64,000 nt of DNA from Rhodovulum robiginosum (lineage in GTDB: Bacteria; Pseudomonadota; Alphaproteobacteria; Rhodobacterales; Rhodobacteraceae), in the NCBI RefSeq assembly GCF_003944755.1, contig NZ_RWGU01000042.1, positions 1-64,000 of the forward strand. The letters run 5' to 3'. The position numbers and the translations under genes are program-made. Of this stretch, positions 18,926-26,964 are shown piece by piece. The notes below the pieces were generated by a model that saw only the letters and a list, made by a program, of their open reading frames with translations, was not told the origin of the DNA and ran no database searches. Position 1 is the stretch's first letter, and the number at the start of each line of letters is the position of its first letter.

Positions 18926-20140
18926 ATGACCGATGAAATCGTCCAGTTCGGCTACGCCACCGAGGGCCGTGCCCCGTTCTCTCTGGGCGAATACGAGCGC
19001 CGCATCGGCAAGGTGCGCCGCGCGATGGAGGAGAAGGGCATCGACATCCTCTTTGTCGAGGACCCGTCCAACATGGCGTGGCTGACGGGCTATGACGGCT
19101 GGTCGTTCTACGTGCACCAGGGTGTGCTGGTCTTTCACGACGCCGACCCGATGTGGTGGGGCCGCCAGCAGGACGCGAACGGTGCGGTCCGGACGGTCTG
19201 GATGGCGGGCGTGCACATCACCCATTATGCCGACCATTACGTGCAGTCGACCGAACGCCACCCGATGCAGCAGCTCGCCAGCATCATCCGCGACCTCGGC
19301 TACGGGGCCAAGCGGATCGGGGTGGAGATGGAAAATTATTATTTCTCCGCAAAAGCTTACGTGACGCTTTGCGAGTCGCTGCCCGAGGCCGAAATCATCG
19401 ACGCCACGGCGCTGGTCAACTGGCAGCGGGCGGTGAAATCCGACGAAGAGCTCGATTTCATGCGCCGCGCCGCGCGGATTTCGGAAAAGATCATCGACGG
19501 CGTGGTCGAGCGGATCGAGCCCGGCATGGCCAAGAACGACCTGGTGGCCGAGCTTTTCCGCGACGCGCTGACCGGGGCCGATGGCGACTGGGGCGATTAC
19601 CCGGCCATCGTCCCGCTCTTGCCCTCGGGCAAGGACGCCTCGGCCTCTCACCTGACCTGGGACGGGCGGGAATTCGCGACGGGCGAAGCGACGTTCTTTG
19701 AAATCTCGGGCTGCTACCGGCGCTATCACGCGCCCTTCTGCCGGACGATCTTCCTCGGCACGCCCCCCGATTACATGCGCGAGGCCGAGGCGGCGCTCTT
19801 GGAGGGGATCGAGGCCGGGCTCTGGGCCGCCAAGGCGGGCAACCGCGCCTGCGACGTGGCCAACGCGCTGGCCGCGCCGCTGGAACGCGCGGGTATCGAG
19901 CGGGGCGCGCGCTGTGGCTATCCCATCGGCCTTTCCTACCCGCCCGACTGGGGCGAGCGCACGATCTCGCTGCGCCCCGAGGACGAAACGGTGCTGGAAC
20001 CGGGCATGACCTTCCACTTCATGCCCGGCCTGTGGATGGAGAACTGGGGGCTTGAGATCACCGAGCCGATCCTCATCCGCGAGGACGGCCCGGCCGAATG
20101 TTTCTGCGACCGCCCCCGCAAGCTATACGTGAAGGACTGA
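18926..20140 (+). CDS. doeA: Ectoine hydrolase DoeA/EutD (M24 creatinase-like)
   Basis: This 404-residue protein has the pita-bread (creatinase/prolidase) fold: an N-terminal creatinase domain to about residue 170 and a catalytic domain after VKSDEELDFMRRAARI. The prolidase metal aspartates are not kept: the segment reads FEISGCYRRYHAPFCRT where metallopeptidases have two aspartates. This agrees with a metal-free creatinase-like hydrolase. EutD/DoeA opens the ectoine ring to N-acetyl-2,4-diaminobutyrate. The ENYYFSAKAY segment and the cluster support this. Its stop overlaps the next start (TGATG). Confidence 0.92.
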   Translation: MTDEIVQFGYATEGRAPFSLGEYERRIGKVRRAMEEKGIDILFVEDPSNMAWLTGYDGWSFYVHQGVLVFHDADPMWWGRQQDANGAVRTVWMAGVHITHYADHYVQSTERHPMQQLASIIRDLGYGAKRIGVEMENYYFSAKAYVTLCESLPEAEIIDATALVNWQRAVKSDEELDFMRRAARISEKIIDGVVERIEPGMAKNDLVAELFRDALTGADGDWGDYPAIVPLLPSGKDASASHLTWDGREFATGEATFFEISGCYRRYHAPFCRTIFLGTPPDYMREAEAALLEGIEAGLWAAKAGNRACDVANALAAPLERAGIERGARCGYPIGLSYPPDWGERTISLRPEDETVLEPGMTFHFMPGLWMENWGLEITEPILIREDGPAECFCDRPRKLYVKD

Positions 20141-21309
20141 TGGCAACGCTTGAAGATACCCGCGCGATCCTGGCCGATCTGGTGGCCTTTCCCACCGTGT
20201 CGTCGGACTCGAACCTGGAGATGATCGTGCACATGGCCGCCCTGCTCGGCGATCTCGGCGCGCGGGTCGATCTGTTTCACGACCAGGGGGGACACAAGGC
20301 CAACCTCTTCGCCACGCTGGGCCCCCAGGACGCGCCGGGCGGCATCGTGCTGTCGGGCCATACCGACGTGGTGCCGGTGACCGATCAGGACTGGTCGTCC
20401 GACCCGTTCCGGCTGCACGAGGCCGATGGGCGGCTTTACGGGCGCGGCACCTGCGACATGAAGGGGTTCATTGCGGCGGCGCTGGCCATGGCGCCCGATT
20501 TCGCCGCGCTCGACCTCGCGCGACCGCTGCATTTCGCCTTTACCTATGACGAGGAAACCGGCTGTCTCGGCGGTCAGGCGTTGGTGGCCGAACTGGCCGC
20601 GCGCGGCATCCGCCCCGACATCGCGATCATCGGCGAGCCGACCGGGATGCAACTGGTCGAGGCGCACAAGGGGTGCTGCGAATACACCGTCGAGTTCACC
20701 GGGCTCGAAGGCCACGGCTCGGACCCCGGCGCAGGCGTGAACGCCGCCGAATACGCGGTGCGTTATGTCGCGCATCTGCTGGCTCTGCGCGAGACGCTGC
20801 GTGCCCGGGCGCCGGCGGGCAGCCCGTTCCGCCCGCCCTACACCACCATCAACCTCGGCCGCATCGCCGGGGGGCACGCCCATAACGTGATCGTCGGCAA
20901 GGCCGAGGTCGCGTGGGAAATGCGACCGGTCCATCCCGACGACATCGATTTCGTGAAATCGCGCATGGAGGCGCTTTGCCAGGGCACGCTTTTGCCCGAG
21001 ATGCGCGCGGTCCAGCCCACGGCGGACATCGTGACCCACGTGATCGGCGAGGTCACCGGCCTGAAGCCGATGCGCGACAGCGCCGCACGGGCGCTGGTGG
21101 CCGAACTGACCGGGCAGCATCACGCCAAGTCGGTGCCGTTTTCCACCGAGGCCGGGCTTTTCCAGTCGATCGGCTGTTCGGCGGTGGTCTGCGGGCCCGG
21201 CGCCATCGCCCAGGCCCACAAGCCCGACGAATACGTCACGTTCGACCAGTTGGGCCGCTGCCTCGACATGCTGGAGGGGCTCGCGCCCCAGCTCACCCGC
21301 CCGGCCTGA
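20140..21309 (+). CDS. ArgE-type M20 deacetylase, probably N-acetyl-diaminobutyrate deacetylase
   Basis: This 389-residue M20 metallopeptidase of the acetylornithine deacetylase type shows the zinc/catalytic sequence LSGHTDVVP, YGRGTCDMKGF, DEETGCLGG with the catalytic glutamate, GEPTGM and the C-terminal PGAIAQAHKPDEYV histidine. It is translationally coupled to ectoine hydrolase, so its likely substrate is N-acetyl-2,4-diaminobutyrate, yielding diaminobutyrate for the transaminase. The classical EutE/DoeB for this step is an AstE/M14-like enzyme, absent here. An M20 alternative (which I recall as DoeB2) would replace it. The start is at 20140; the in-frame ATG at 20098 is inside doeA. Confidence 0.85.
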   Translation: MATLEDTRAILADLVAFPTVSSDSNLEMIVHMAALLGDLGARVDLFHDQGGHKANLFATLGPQDAPGGIVLSGHTDVVPVTDQDWSSDPFRLHEADGRLYGRGTCDMKGFIAAALAMAPDFAALDLARPLHFAFTYDEETGCLGGQALVAELAARGIRPDIAIIGEPTGMQLVEAHKGCCEYTVEFTGLEGHGSDPGAGVNAAEYAVRYVAHLLALRETLRARAPAGSPFRPPYTTINLGRIAGGHAHNVIVGKAEVAWEMRPVHPDDIDFVKSRMEALCQGTLLPEMRAVQPTADIVTHVIGEVTGLKPMRDSAARALVAELTGQHHAKSVPFSTEAGLFQSIGCSAVVCGPGAIAQAHKPDEYVTFDQLGRCLDMLEGLAPQLTRPA

Positions 21310-21312
21310 GCC

Positions 21313-21651
21313 TCAGCGCGCCCGCTCCAGCGCCTTGTCGAACATGTCGCCGCCCATCTCGGCCAGCCGGCCTGCCGCATCGGCGTAGTCCGAAAGCGTC
21401 TCTTCCACATAGCCGGCCTGCACCGCCACCACGTCCTCGGGGTTGCGGCAGTTCCACAGCGCCTGCTGCGCGCGAAGATCCTTGCCCATCCGGTCGGCGG
21501 TGAAATTGGCCATCTCGGCGCCCAGGATGCGCATGTTCTGCAACGTCGCCGTGCCCAGCCACGCCATCAGCCCCAGCCCCTCGGCCTGCGCCCCGGTCAG
21601 GGCGGCGATGGGGCTGTCGGTGTCGCTGTCGTGTGTCTCCTGCGTCGCCAT
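21313..21651 (-). CDS. Phasin-like small protein
   Basis: This 112-residue, mostly helical protein contains LGTATLQNMRILGAEMANFTADRMGKDL and regularly spaced amphipathic heptads, resembling phasin_2-type polyhydroxyalkanoate granule proteins. The start at 21651 (MATQETHD) is favoured by GGAGAG about 8 bases upstream; the longer ATG at 21669 overlaps that site. It lies 36 bp downstream of phnM on the same strand and ends 3 bp from the convergent deacetylase. The phasin call is moderate; a link to phosphonate metabolism is only positional. Confidence 0.6.
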   Translation of the reverse strand: MATQETHDSDTDSPIAALTGAQAEGLGLMAWLGTATLQNMRILGAEMANFTADRMGKDLRAQQALWNCRNPEDVVAVQAGYVEETLSDYADAAGRLAEMGGDMFDKALERAR

Positions 21652-21687
21652 CTGTCGTCTCTCCGTCATCGGGCCGGGGCGCGCCGG

Positions 21688-22830
21688 TCAGCCGACCCGT
21701 TCGCCCTTGACCCAGGTTCCGCGCACCATCGGCGCGCCGTCGATCCGCGCCACGCGGATCAGGTCGGCCCGCGCGCCCGGCGCAATCCGCCCCCGGTCGG
21801 GCAGGTGCGCGGCGCGGGCGGGTGCCGAAGTCACCGTGGCGATGCCGCGCGCCATGTCGTCCCAGATATCGCCCAGCATCACCGCCGCCATCAACAGCGC
21901 CGAGGGCACGTAATCCGACGACAAGATATCCAAAAGCCCGGCCTCGGCAAGATCGGCCGCCGCCACGTTGCCCGAATGCGACCCGCCGCGGATCAGGTTG
22001 GGCGCCCCCATCATCACCGCGATGCCGCTGGCGCGGCAGGCGCGCGCGGCCTCGACCGAGGTGGGAAACTCGGCCAGCTCGATCCCATGGGCCGCCGAGA
22101 CCGCCACATGGTCCTCGGTGGTATCGTCGTGGCTGGCCAGCACCGCGCCCCAGGCCCTCGCCGCCGCCACCGCGCGGGCCTCATGCGCCGCGCCCAGCCG
22201 GTCGCGCAATGCGCGCTGGTTTTCCACATGGGCGTCGAACTCGGCGTCCGACAGCCCGTGCTTGCCCTGCACATAGGTCCTGAGCTTGGAGAGATCCGAA
22301 AACTGCCGCTGCCCCGGCGTGTGGTCCATCAGGCTCAGGATGCCGACCCGGTCCTCGGGGCCGAACTCGTCCAACTCCTCGATCAGCGTCTCGGAACAGA
22401 CCTCGGCGCGCAGGTGGATGAAATGGCTTATCCTGAGTGCGCCCTTTGCGCGCAGGTCCAGCAACTCGCTGGCCAGTTGCCGCGCGTATTTGCGGTAGTT
22501 CGTGCGGTCGTTCGACACGACCGAGCCCACCCGCAGCGCGTCGAACACGGTGGTGATGCCGACGCTGGCCAGTTCCGCGTCATGGGCGATCAGCGCGCTG
22601 GCGTGGGGCCAGTCGACCCGCGGACGCGGCTGGATGTGGCGTTCCAGGTTGTCGGTGTGCAGCTCGATCAGGCCGGGCATCAGCATGTCGCCGCCGCAAT
22701 CCACGGCACCCTCGGGCACCGCCCCGCCGGTGTCGACGGCCGCGATCTCGCCGCCCGCGACCCTGACAGAGCCGGTGACGGTTTCCTCGGCCAACACAAG
22801 CGTGGCGTTGGCAAGCACGGTCTCAGGCAT
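21688..22830 (-). CDS. phnM: PhnM, ribose-methylphosphonate triphosphate diphosphatase (copy 1)
   Basis: This 380-residue amidohydrolase-superfamily protein has ELHTDNLERHIQPRPR (metal-binding region of PhnM), TTVFDALRVGS, LASHDDTTEDHV, FPTSVEAA and GAPNLIRGGSHSGN. PhnM cleaves diphosphate from alpha-D-ribose-1-methylphosphonate-5-triphosphate, giving the 5-phosphate used by PhnJ. The start at 22830 (MPETVLANATL) has AAGGAG immediately upstream. It is transcribed divergently from the DUF1045 gene. A second PhnM-like gene lies at 29966-31147. Confidence 0.9.
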   Translation of the reverse strand: MPETVLANATLVLAEETVTGSVRVAGGEIAAVDTGGAVPEGAVDCGGDMLMPGLIELHTDNLERHIQPRPRVDWPHASALIAHDAELASVGITTVFDALRVGSVVSNDRTNYRKYARQLASELLDLRAKGALRISHFIHLRAEVCSETLIEELDEFGPEDRVGILSLMDHTPGQRQFSDLSKLRTYVQGKHGLSDAEFDAHVENQRALRDRLGAAHEARAVAAARAWGAVLASHDDTTEDHVAVSAAHGIELAEFPTSVEAARACRASGIAVMMGAPNLIRGGSHSGNVAAADLAEAGLLDILSSDYVPSALLMAAVMLGDIWDDMARGIATVTSAPARAAHLPDRGRIAPGARADLIRVARIDGAPMVRGTWVKGERVG

Positions 22831-22909
22831 GACGGGCTCCTTGATGCGCGCCGCGCTTTGCGGCAGGAGAGAGGCCAACAGGCACGGCGCCCCGGTTCTG
22901 GAGCATCCC

Positions 22910-23599
22910 ATGGAAGGCTACAAGCGTTACGCGATCTACTACGCGCCCGAGCCCGGACCGCTGGCCGCCTTCGGCGCGGCCTGGCTGGGCTGGGATGCCG
23001 AAGCGGGGCAAGAGCGTGCCCGGCCGGTGGTGCACGGCCTGCCGCGGCCGGTGGCCGATCTGACCGCGCAGCCTCGCAGATACGGCTTTCACGGCACCGT
23101 CAAACCGCCCTTCCGGCTGGTCGAGGGCAGCGATATCGCGCTGCTTCACCGGGCGGCCTCGGCGCTGGCGGGTCAGCTCAAGCCGGTGCTGCTCGACGGG
23201 CTGCAGCTTTCGCGACTGGGCGGGTTCCTGGCGCTCACGCCGCGCGGTGACACCACGCATCTGGGCGCGCTGGCCGGCAGCGTGGTCGACGCACTCGACG
23301 GGTTCCGCGCCGCGCCGAGCGAGGCCGAGATCGCCAAGCGCAACCCCGACCGGCTGAGCGCGCGGCAAAACAAGCTCTTGCAGCGCTGGGGCTACCCCTA
23401 CGTGATGGAAGAGTTCCGCTTTCATCTCACGCTGACCGGCCCCCTCGAGGACGCCGAGGCCGAGGCGACCCGCGCCGCCCTCGCCCCGGTGGTGGCACCG
23501 CTCATCGCGGGCCCCTTGCGCATCCGAACGCTGTGCCTTTTCGGCGAGGCCGAGGACGGGCGCTTTCGCAACCTGCACCGCTACACCCTCTCGGGCTGA
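22910..23599 (+). CDS. DUF1045 phosphonate-operon protein, 2H-phosphoesterase-like
   Basis: The 229-residue protein matches the DUF1045 family found in C-P lyase operons of alphaproteobacteria. Two histidine motifs, HGTVKPPF (H61) and HLTLTG (H172), fit the paired HxT/S motifs of the 2H phosphoesterase fold. It may therefore act on a cyclic ribose phosphate; in gammaproteobacteria PhnP opens 5-phosphoribosyl 1,2-cyclic phosphate, and no PhnP-like gene is visible here. Substitution for PhnP is inference. It is transcribed against its neighbours; its 3' end overlaps phnN by 19 bp. Confidence 0.85.
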   Translation: MEGYKRYAIYYAPEPGPLAAFGAAWLGWDAEAGQERARPVVHGLPRPVADLTAQPRRYGFHGTVKPPFRLVEGSDIALLHRAASALAGQLKPVLLDGLQLSRLGGFLALTPRGDTTHLGALAGSVVDALDGFRAAPSEAEIAKRNPDRLSARQNKLLQRWGYPYVMEEFRFHLTLTGPLEDAEAEATRAALAPVVAPLIAGPLRIRTLCLFGEAEDGRFRNLHRYTLSG

Positions 23600-24123
23600 A
23601 GCGCGGCCAGCATCGCCGCGACCGCGTCATCGAGCGCCCCGTCATTGTCGATGCGCCGCACCGTCAGACCCGCGGGCAGCGCGTAATCGGCCCGCGCCAG
23701 GCGCCGGGCGATCTCTTCGGCGCTCTCCCGCCCCCGTCCGGCAAGGCGCCGCGCCAGCGTCTCGGGGCGCGCCGTCACATGCAGCACCACCAGACCGGGA
23801 TAGCGCGCCGCCGCCTCGCCCAGCACCGCGCGCGAGCCGTTGAAGAGCACATCGCGCCCCTCGGCCAGCACCGCGTCGATCGCGGCCGGAATGCCATAGG
23901 CCAGCCCATGCGCCCGCCACGACAGCGCAAAGGCGCCGGCGGCCAGCCGCCGCCCGAACGCGTCCTCGCTGATCCCTTCGAAAGGCTCGCCGCCCGCCTC
24001 TTCGGGCCGGGTGATCGCCCGGCGCACCAGATAAAGCCCCGGCCGCCGCGCCGCGACCTCGGCCATCAGCGTGTCCTTGCCCGCCCCCGAGGGGCCCACC
24101 ACCGCAAACAGCCGGCCCGCCAT
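23581..24123 (-). CDS. phnN: Ribose 1,5-bisphosphokinase PhnN
   Basis: This 180-residue guanylate-kinase-like P-loop protein has GPSGAGKDT at the N-terminus, YLVRRAITRPEE and a conserved WRAHGLAYGIP segment. PhnN phosphorylates ribose 1,5-bisphosphate to PRPP, the last step of phosphonate ribose recovery. The ATG at 24123 overlaps the phnL stop (TGATG). The 3' end is convergent with DUF1045. The longer frame upstream is antisense to nothing conserved and was not used. Confidence 0.93.
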   Translation of the reverse strand: MAGRLFAVVGPSGAGKDTLMAEVAARRPGLYLVRRAITRPEEAGGEPFEGISEDAFGRRLAAGAFALSWRAHGLAYGIPAAIDAVLAEGRDVLFNGSRAVLGEAAARYPGLVVLHVTARPETLARRLAGRGRESAEEIARRLARADYALPAGLTVRRIDNDGALDDAVAAMLAALQPERV

Positions 24124-24803
24124 CACGCCGCCCTCGGCGTGAAGCCGGTCACGTCCACCTCGCGGTCGGCCACCCGCGCCCGCGCCGCGACGTCGTGAAA
24201 GATCCCCACGATCGCCGCGCCCCGCGCCTTGGCCTCGTCGATCAGATCCAGCACCACCTCGCGGTTTGCCGCATCCAGGCTCGCCGTCGGCTCGTCCAGC
24301 AAAAGGGCCGGGTAATCGTAGGCAAAGCCCCGCGCGATGTTCACCCGCTGCTGCTCGCCCCCCGAAAAGGTGGTGGGGCTCAGCCCCCACAGCGTGCGCG
24401 GAATGTTCAGCCGCTCCAACAGCGCCGCCGCGCGGTCCCGCGCCACCCCGTCGTCGGCGCCCACAGCCAGCAGCGGCTCGGCCACCACGTCAAGCGTCGG
24501 CACCCGCGGCACCACCCTCAGGAACTGGCTGACATAGCCCAGCGTGTGCCGCCTCAGCGCCAGTATCTCGCGCGGCTCGGCGCGCGCCACGTCGACCCCG
24601 CCCACCAGGATATGGCCGGCCTCTGCCAGGTAATTGCCATAGATCATCCGCATCAGGGTGGACTTGCCCGCGCCCGAGGCCCCGGTCAGCGCCACGCACG
24701 CCCCGGCCGCGACGCTCAGATGCCCGCCTTCCATCACCGGGATCACCGCGCCGCCCTGGTTGTGCAGCACAAAGCTCTTTGACAGCCCGTCGATCTCGAT
24801 CAT
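24123..24803 (-). CDS. phnL: C-P lyase complex ABC-type subunit PhnL
   Basis: This 226-residue ABC ATPase has Walker A GASGAGKST, signature FSGGEQQRVNIARGF and Walker B LLLDEPTASLD. The YVSQFLRVVPRVPTLDVVAEP stretch is specific to PhnL. In the C-P lyase assembly PhnL works with PhnK and the PhnGHIJ core, not as a membrane transporter. It is preceded by a 46-bp gap holding copy 3 of the extragenic element and is coupled to phnN. Confidence 0.95.
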   Translation of the reverse strand: MIEIDGLSKSFVLHNQGGAVIPVMEGGHLSVAAGACVALTGASGAGKSTLMRMIYGNYLAEAGHILVGGVDVARAEPREILALRRHTLGYVSQFLRVVPRVPTLDVVAEPLLAVGADDGVARDRAAALLERLNIPRTLWGLSPTTFSGGEQQRVNIARGFAYDYPALLLDEPTASLDAANREVVLDLIDEAKARGAAIVGIFHDVAARARVADREVDVTGFTPRAA

Positions 24804-24811
24804 CCCCCAAG

Positions 24812-24845
24812 CCCCTTCTTCTTGGTGAAAATACCCATAATCCGC
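24812..24845 (-). repeat. Extragenic TATTT/GAAGAA element, copy 3
   Basis: On the - strand GGCGGATTATGGGTATTTTC is followed by ACCAAGAAGAAGGGG, ending 8 bp before the phnL start. Here the purine tail doubles as a possible ribosome-binding region. The 5' palindromic half is degenerate compared with copies 2 and 4. Confidence 0.45.
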
Positions 24846-24849
24846 CGTG

Positions 24850-25683
24850 TCACACCTGCAGAACCGAACTCACCAGCAATTGCGTATAGGCATGCTGCGG
24901 GTCGTCCAGCACCTGGTCGGTCAGCCCGGTCTCGACCACATGGCCCGATTTCATCACCATCAACCGGTCGGCCAGCAGTCGCACCACCGCCAGGTCATGG
25001 GTGACGATGATCGCGCTCAGCCCCATCTGCCGCACCAGCCCGCGCATCAGGTCCAGCAGCCGTGCCTGCACGCTGACGTCCAGCCCCCCCGTGGGCTCGT
25101 CCATAAACACCAGCCGCGGGCCGGTCACCAGGTTGCGCGCGATCTGCAGCCGCTGCTGCATGCCGCCGGAAAAGGCCGAGGGCCGGTCGTCCACCCGGTC
25201 GGCCTCGATCTCGACCCGGCCCAGCCAGTCGAGCGCACTTTCGCGGATCGCCCCGTAATGCCGCGCGCCCACGGCCATCAGCCGCTCGCCCACATTGCCG
25301 CCTGCGGAAACGCCCATCCTCAGCCCGTCGCGCGGGTTCTGGTGGACGAAGGCCCAGTCGGTGCGCCCCAGCATGCGCCGTTCGGGCTCGCTCATCGTGA
25401 CGGTGTCCTTCAGCCCCTCGGCGCGGGTGTCGAACTGCACCTCGCCCGCATCGGGCGCCAGGTGCCCGGCGAGGCAGTTCAGCAGCGTCGACTTGCCCGA
25501 CCCGCTCTCGCCGACGATCCCCATCACCTCGCCGGGGTAAAGGTCGAAGCTGACATCGGCACAGCCGATCCGGGCCCCGTAGAACTTCGACACGCCCCGA
25601 ACGGAAAGCAACGGCTCCGCCGCCGCCCAAGACCTTTCGGAACAATCCCGGCACGACTCTTGCGAAGCATTTTGCACGCTCAT
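24850..25683 (-). CDS. phnK: C-P lyase complex ABC-type subunit PhnK
   Basis: This 277-residue ABC ATPase has Walker A GESGSGKST, signature FSGGMQQRLQIARNL and Walker B FMDEPTGGLDVSVQARLLD. PhnK binds the PhnJ face of the C-P lyase core and couples ATP hydrolysis to catalysis. The assigned ATG overlaps the phnJ stop (ATGA) and gives about 25 residues before the conserved PLLSVRGVSKFYG. It resembles dipeptide-transport ATPases, as all PhnK proteins do, but its place next to phnJ settles the call. Confidence 0.95.
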   Translation of the reverse strand: MSVQNASQESCRDCSERSWAAAEPLLSVRGVSKFYGARIGCADVSFDLYPGEVMGIVGESGSGKSTLLNCLAGHLAPDAGEVQFDTRAEGLKDTVTMSEPERRMLGRTDWAFVHQNPRDGLRMGVSAGGNVGERLMAVGARHYGAIRESALDWLGRVEIEADRVDDRPSAFSGGMQQRLQIARNLVTGPRLVFMDEPTGGLDVSVQARLLDLMRGLVRQMGLSAIIVTHDLAVVRLLADRLMVMKSGHVVETGLTDQVLDDPQHAYTQLLVSSVLQV

Positions 25684-26558
25684 GCCTGTCCCTCCTCGTA
25701 AGGCGCGCCCATCGCGCCGACATGACCGTCGTCCCGGCGCGTGGCGCAGTAATCGGTGTCCGAACAGACGAACATCCGCCCGCCCGCATCGTCGACGATC
25801 ACCTCGTCGAGATAGCTGTCCTCGGCCCCGCAGAGGGCACAGGGCTTTTCGGCCTTCATCCGCTGGAACGGGTAATCCTCGAAATCGAGGCTGACCACGC
25901 TGGTGTAGGGCGGCACCGCATAGATGCGCTGCTCGCGCCCCGCACCAAACAGCTGGATCGCCGCCATCTCCATTTTCGGATTGTCGAATTTCGGGATCGG
26001 CGAGGGGTCCATCACGTAGCGCCCCGCCACCTTGACCGGGTAGGCATAGGCGGTGGCGATATGGCCGTGGCGCGCGATGTCCTCGTAAAGCTTCACATGC
26101 ATCAGCCCGTACTCCTGAAGGGCGTGCATCTTGCGCGTCTCCGTCTCGCGCGGTTCGAGAAAGCGCAGGGGTTCGGGGATGGGCACCTGGTAGACCAGGA
26201 TCTGCCCCTCGATCAGCGGCTCTTCGGGGATACGGTGGCGGGTCTGGATCACCGTGGCCTCGGCGGTGCGCTCGGTCGCCTCCACCCCCGCCACCCGGCC
26301 GAAGAACTTGCGAATCGACACCGCGTTCGTGGTGTCGTCGGCGCCCTGGTCGATCACCTTGAATCGGTCCTCTGGCGTCAGCACCGCGGCCGAGACCTGC
26401 ACGCCGCCGGTACCCCAGCCATAGGGCATGGGCATCTCGCGGCTGGCAAAGGGCACCTGGTAGCCTGGAACGGCCAGAGCCTTCAACAATGCCCGGCGGA
26501 TCATCCGCTTTGTCTGCTCATCGAGGTAAGCGAAGTTATAATGGTCCGTTTTCGTCAT
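25680..26558 (-). CDS. phnJ: C-P lyase catalytic subunit PhnJ
   Basis: This 292-residue radical SAM enzyme breaks the carbon-phosphorus bond. The diagnostic Cx2Cx21Cx5C cysteine set is exact, from CALC to CSDTDYC near the C-terminus. The N-terminus NFAYLDEQTKRMIRRALLKA and GGVQVSAAVLTPEDRFKVIDQGADD region are family hallmarks. The start at 26558 (MTKTDHYNFAY) fits the family; the upstream ATG at 26582 adds eight unlikely residues. A 406-bp interval with two opposite-strand small ORFs separates it from phnI. Confidence 0.96.
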   Translation of the reverse strand: MTKTDHYNFAYLDEQTKRMIRRALLKALAVPGYQVPFASREMPMPYGWGTGGVQVSAAVLTPEDRFKVIDQGADDTTNAVSIRKFFGRVAGVEATERTAEATVIQTRHRIPEEPLIEGQILVYQVPIPEPLRFLEPRETETRKMHALQEYGLMHVKLYEDIARHGHIATAYAYPVKVAGRYVMDPSPIPKFDNPKMEMAAIQLFGAGREQRIYAVPPYTSVVSLDFEDYPFQRMKAEKPCALCGAEDSYLDEVIVDDAGGRMFVCSDTDYCATRRDDGHVGAMGAPYEEGQA

Positions 26559-26614
26559 CTTTCGGCCCCGATTCCCCTGCAAACAGTCCTCGTAGCGAAT
26601 GAGGAGCGCCCGTC

Positions 26615-26761
26615 ATGGACTGGATTTCCACCATCACCTTCGACCAACTGGCCTACAGCATCCTGATGCTCGGACTGATCCGCGAAGGCATGGTCTTTGC
26701 CCTGCCCGACACCATTGCCGGACCGGGCGGCTGGCTGATCGACACCCAGCCCGAAGACTGA
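26615..26761 (+). CDS. Small hydrophobic protein (48 aa), unknown
   Basis: The ORF encodes 48 residues starting MDWISTITFDQLAYSILMLG, with one hydrophobic stretch (about residues 9-30). GAGGAG lies 8 bases before the ATG and nearly all third codon positions are G or C, as in genuine genes here. It runs opposite to the phn operon, between phnI and phnJ. No family recognised. Confidence 0.5.
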   Translation: MDWISTITFDQLAYSILMLGLIREGMVFALPDTIAGPGGWLIDTQPED

Positions 26762-26764
26762 TCC

Positions 26765-26962
26765 ATGGACACGCTCTGGCACATGCTCACGACGACGAGC
26801 TGGGGCCACGGCCTCTTGCTCGTGCTGGCCGCGGTCGGACTGCATCAGATCGTCATCCTCGCCCAGAAGCGCGACGCGCGCACGCCGAACCCCCGCGGGA
26901 CGGATAGCGGCCACTGGGCCGACCACGACCGGTTCGACGACGGCCGCGACAGGGGCCGCTAG
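26765..26962 (+). CDS. Small single-pass membrane protein (65 aa), unknown
   Basis: The 65-residue product has one clear membrane helix (GHGLLLVLAAVGLHQIVILA, residues 14-33) followed by a charged, aspartate- and arginine-rich tail. Codon use is strongly GC3. It starts 3 bp after the preceding small ORF and ends 2 bp before the phnI stop on the other strand, so the two small ORFs form a pair filling the phnI-phnJ gap. The ribosome-binding site is weak, suggesting coupling to the upstream ORF. Function unknown. Confidence 0.5.
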   Translation: MDTLWHMLTTTSWGHGLLLVLAAVGLHQIVILAQKRDARTPNPRGTDSGHWADHDRFDDGRDRGR

Positions 26963-26964
26963 GC

